Below, one piece after another: positions 47,636 to 47,665 of a stretch of DNA of 47,665 nt (its first letter is position 1; every line of letters starts with the position of its first letter). Source of the stretch: Isotricha intestinalis (taxonomy: Eukaryota; Ciliophora; Litostomatea; Vestibuliferida; Isotrichidae); NCBI GenBank assembly GCA_023807065.1, contig JAJJLU010003597.1:1-47665 (forward strand), in the 5' to 3' direction. Made by a program: the position numbers and the translations under genes. The notes below the pieces were generated by a model that saw only the letters and a list, made by a program, of their open reading frames with translations, made no database searches and was not told where the DNA came from.

Positions 47636-47665
47636 AGATAATAAATAAAAATTTTATTTATTATT
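47635..47665 (+). repeat. Third copy of the palindromic core at window end
   Basis: Bases 47635-47665 repeat 47526-47556 exactly (TAGATAATAAATAAAAATTT… to TTATTATT), so the window stops inside a direct plus inverted repeat cluster. No telomeric repeat is visible. Confidence 0.8.

Noticed and set aside
1..47665. A ciliate code (TAA/TAG = Gln) for the whole window
   Set aside because: More than 20 long genes have no internal TAA, TAG or TGA, and wherever I checked their Gln codons were CAA.
1..47665. tRNA or rRNA genes
   Set aside because: No B-box-like GGTTCGA and no GC-rich stem-loop blocks seen by eye in any spacer; a covariance-model search would be needed to be certain.
1..47665. CRISPR arrays, insertion sequences or transposase genes
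   Set aside because: No regularly spaced repeats with unique spacers and no integrase or transposase motif; AT microsatellites explain the repetitive look.
47513..47665. A telomere at the window end
   Set aside because: The end is a palindromic AT repeat without any G-rich telomere unit.

Overview
The window is nuclear DNA of a very AT-rich eukaryote with compact, mostly intron-free genes, A-rich leaders before ATG, and proteins full of Asn/Lys/Asp low-complexity tracts. The best guess is a ciliate, or at least an alveolate. The evidence is a cGMP-dependent kinase with the four-cNMP-domain layout of apicomplexan PKG (third domain degenerate), an IP3-receptor-type calcium channel, an SK-type K+ channel, a hybrid histidine kinase, and several cilium-associated families. 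All three standard stops end intact genes (mostly TAA; TAG at POP5, the C2H2 gene and the protease-like gene; TGA at PKA-R and the 663-aa protein). Gln is CAA and Trp is TGG wherever I checked, so the intact genes follow the standard code. That would fit a standard-code ciliate lineage (for example litostomes or Stentor relatives) rather than a Tetrahymena- or Paramecium-type code. The species cannot be named from the sequence.

Layout. 1-5.2 kb: a coding-like ghost, a coiled-coil protein (+), a C2H2/AT-hook gene with two ~30-nt introns (-), and a 957-aa charged protein (+). 5.3-9.4 kb (-): hybrid histidine kinase and SK-like K+ channel. 9.5-11.9 kb (+): two Lys-rich or coiled-coil proteins. 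12.1-14.4 kb (-): FAM227-like protein and F-box/coiled-coil protein. 14.4-17.9 kb (+): a ghost gene, RNase P/MRP subunit POP5 and kinesin-13. 18.2-24.5 kb (-): PKG, a membrane-anchored pepsin-fold protein without its catalytic Asp residues, and a PTPDC1-like phosphatase. 24.8-34.7 kb (+): a 3,292-aa IP3R/RyR-type Ca2+ release channel. 34.8-39.3 kb (+): two small unknown proteins, a ghost gene and a PX-BAR sorting nexin. 39.5-43.4 kb: three unknown basic proteins. 43.4-47.7 kb: a ghost region, PKA regulatory subunit (-), a membrane-anchored GTPase (+), and a nested AT-rich inverted repeat running off the window end.

Function. Second-messenger components dominate: a cGMP receptor kinase, a cAMP receptor subunit, an intracellular Ca2+ channel, an SK-type K+ channel and a histidine kinase/receiver. 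Around them sit cytoskeletal or ciliary candidates (kinesin-13, PTPDC1-like, FAM227-like) and general housekeeping (POP5, sorting nexin). I see no operon logic; genes alternate strands and share short intergenic spaces.

Most unusual: (i) four intergenic stretches keep codon-like structure but carry TAA/TAG, and a few TGA, at Gln- or Trp-like positions, either decaying genes or a second code class; (ii) the Ca2+ channel has a changed selectivity filter; (iii) the pepsin-like membrane protein has lost both catalytic Asp motifs; (iv) the last 150 bases form a large palindrome. No tRNA, rRNA, CRISPR, transposase or telomere repeat was found by eye.
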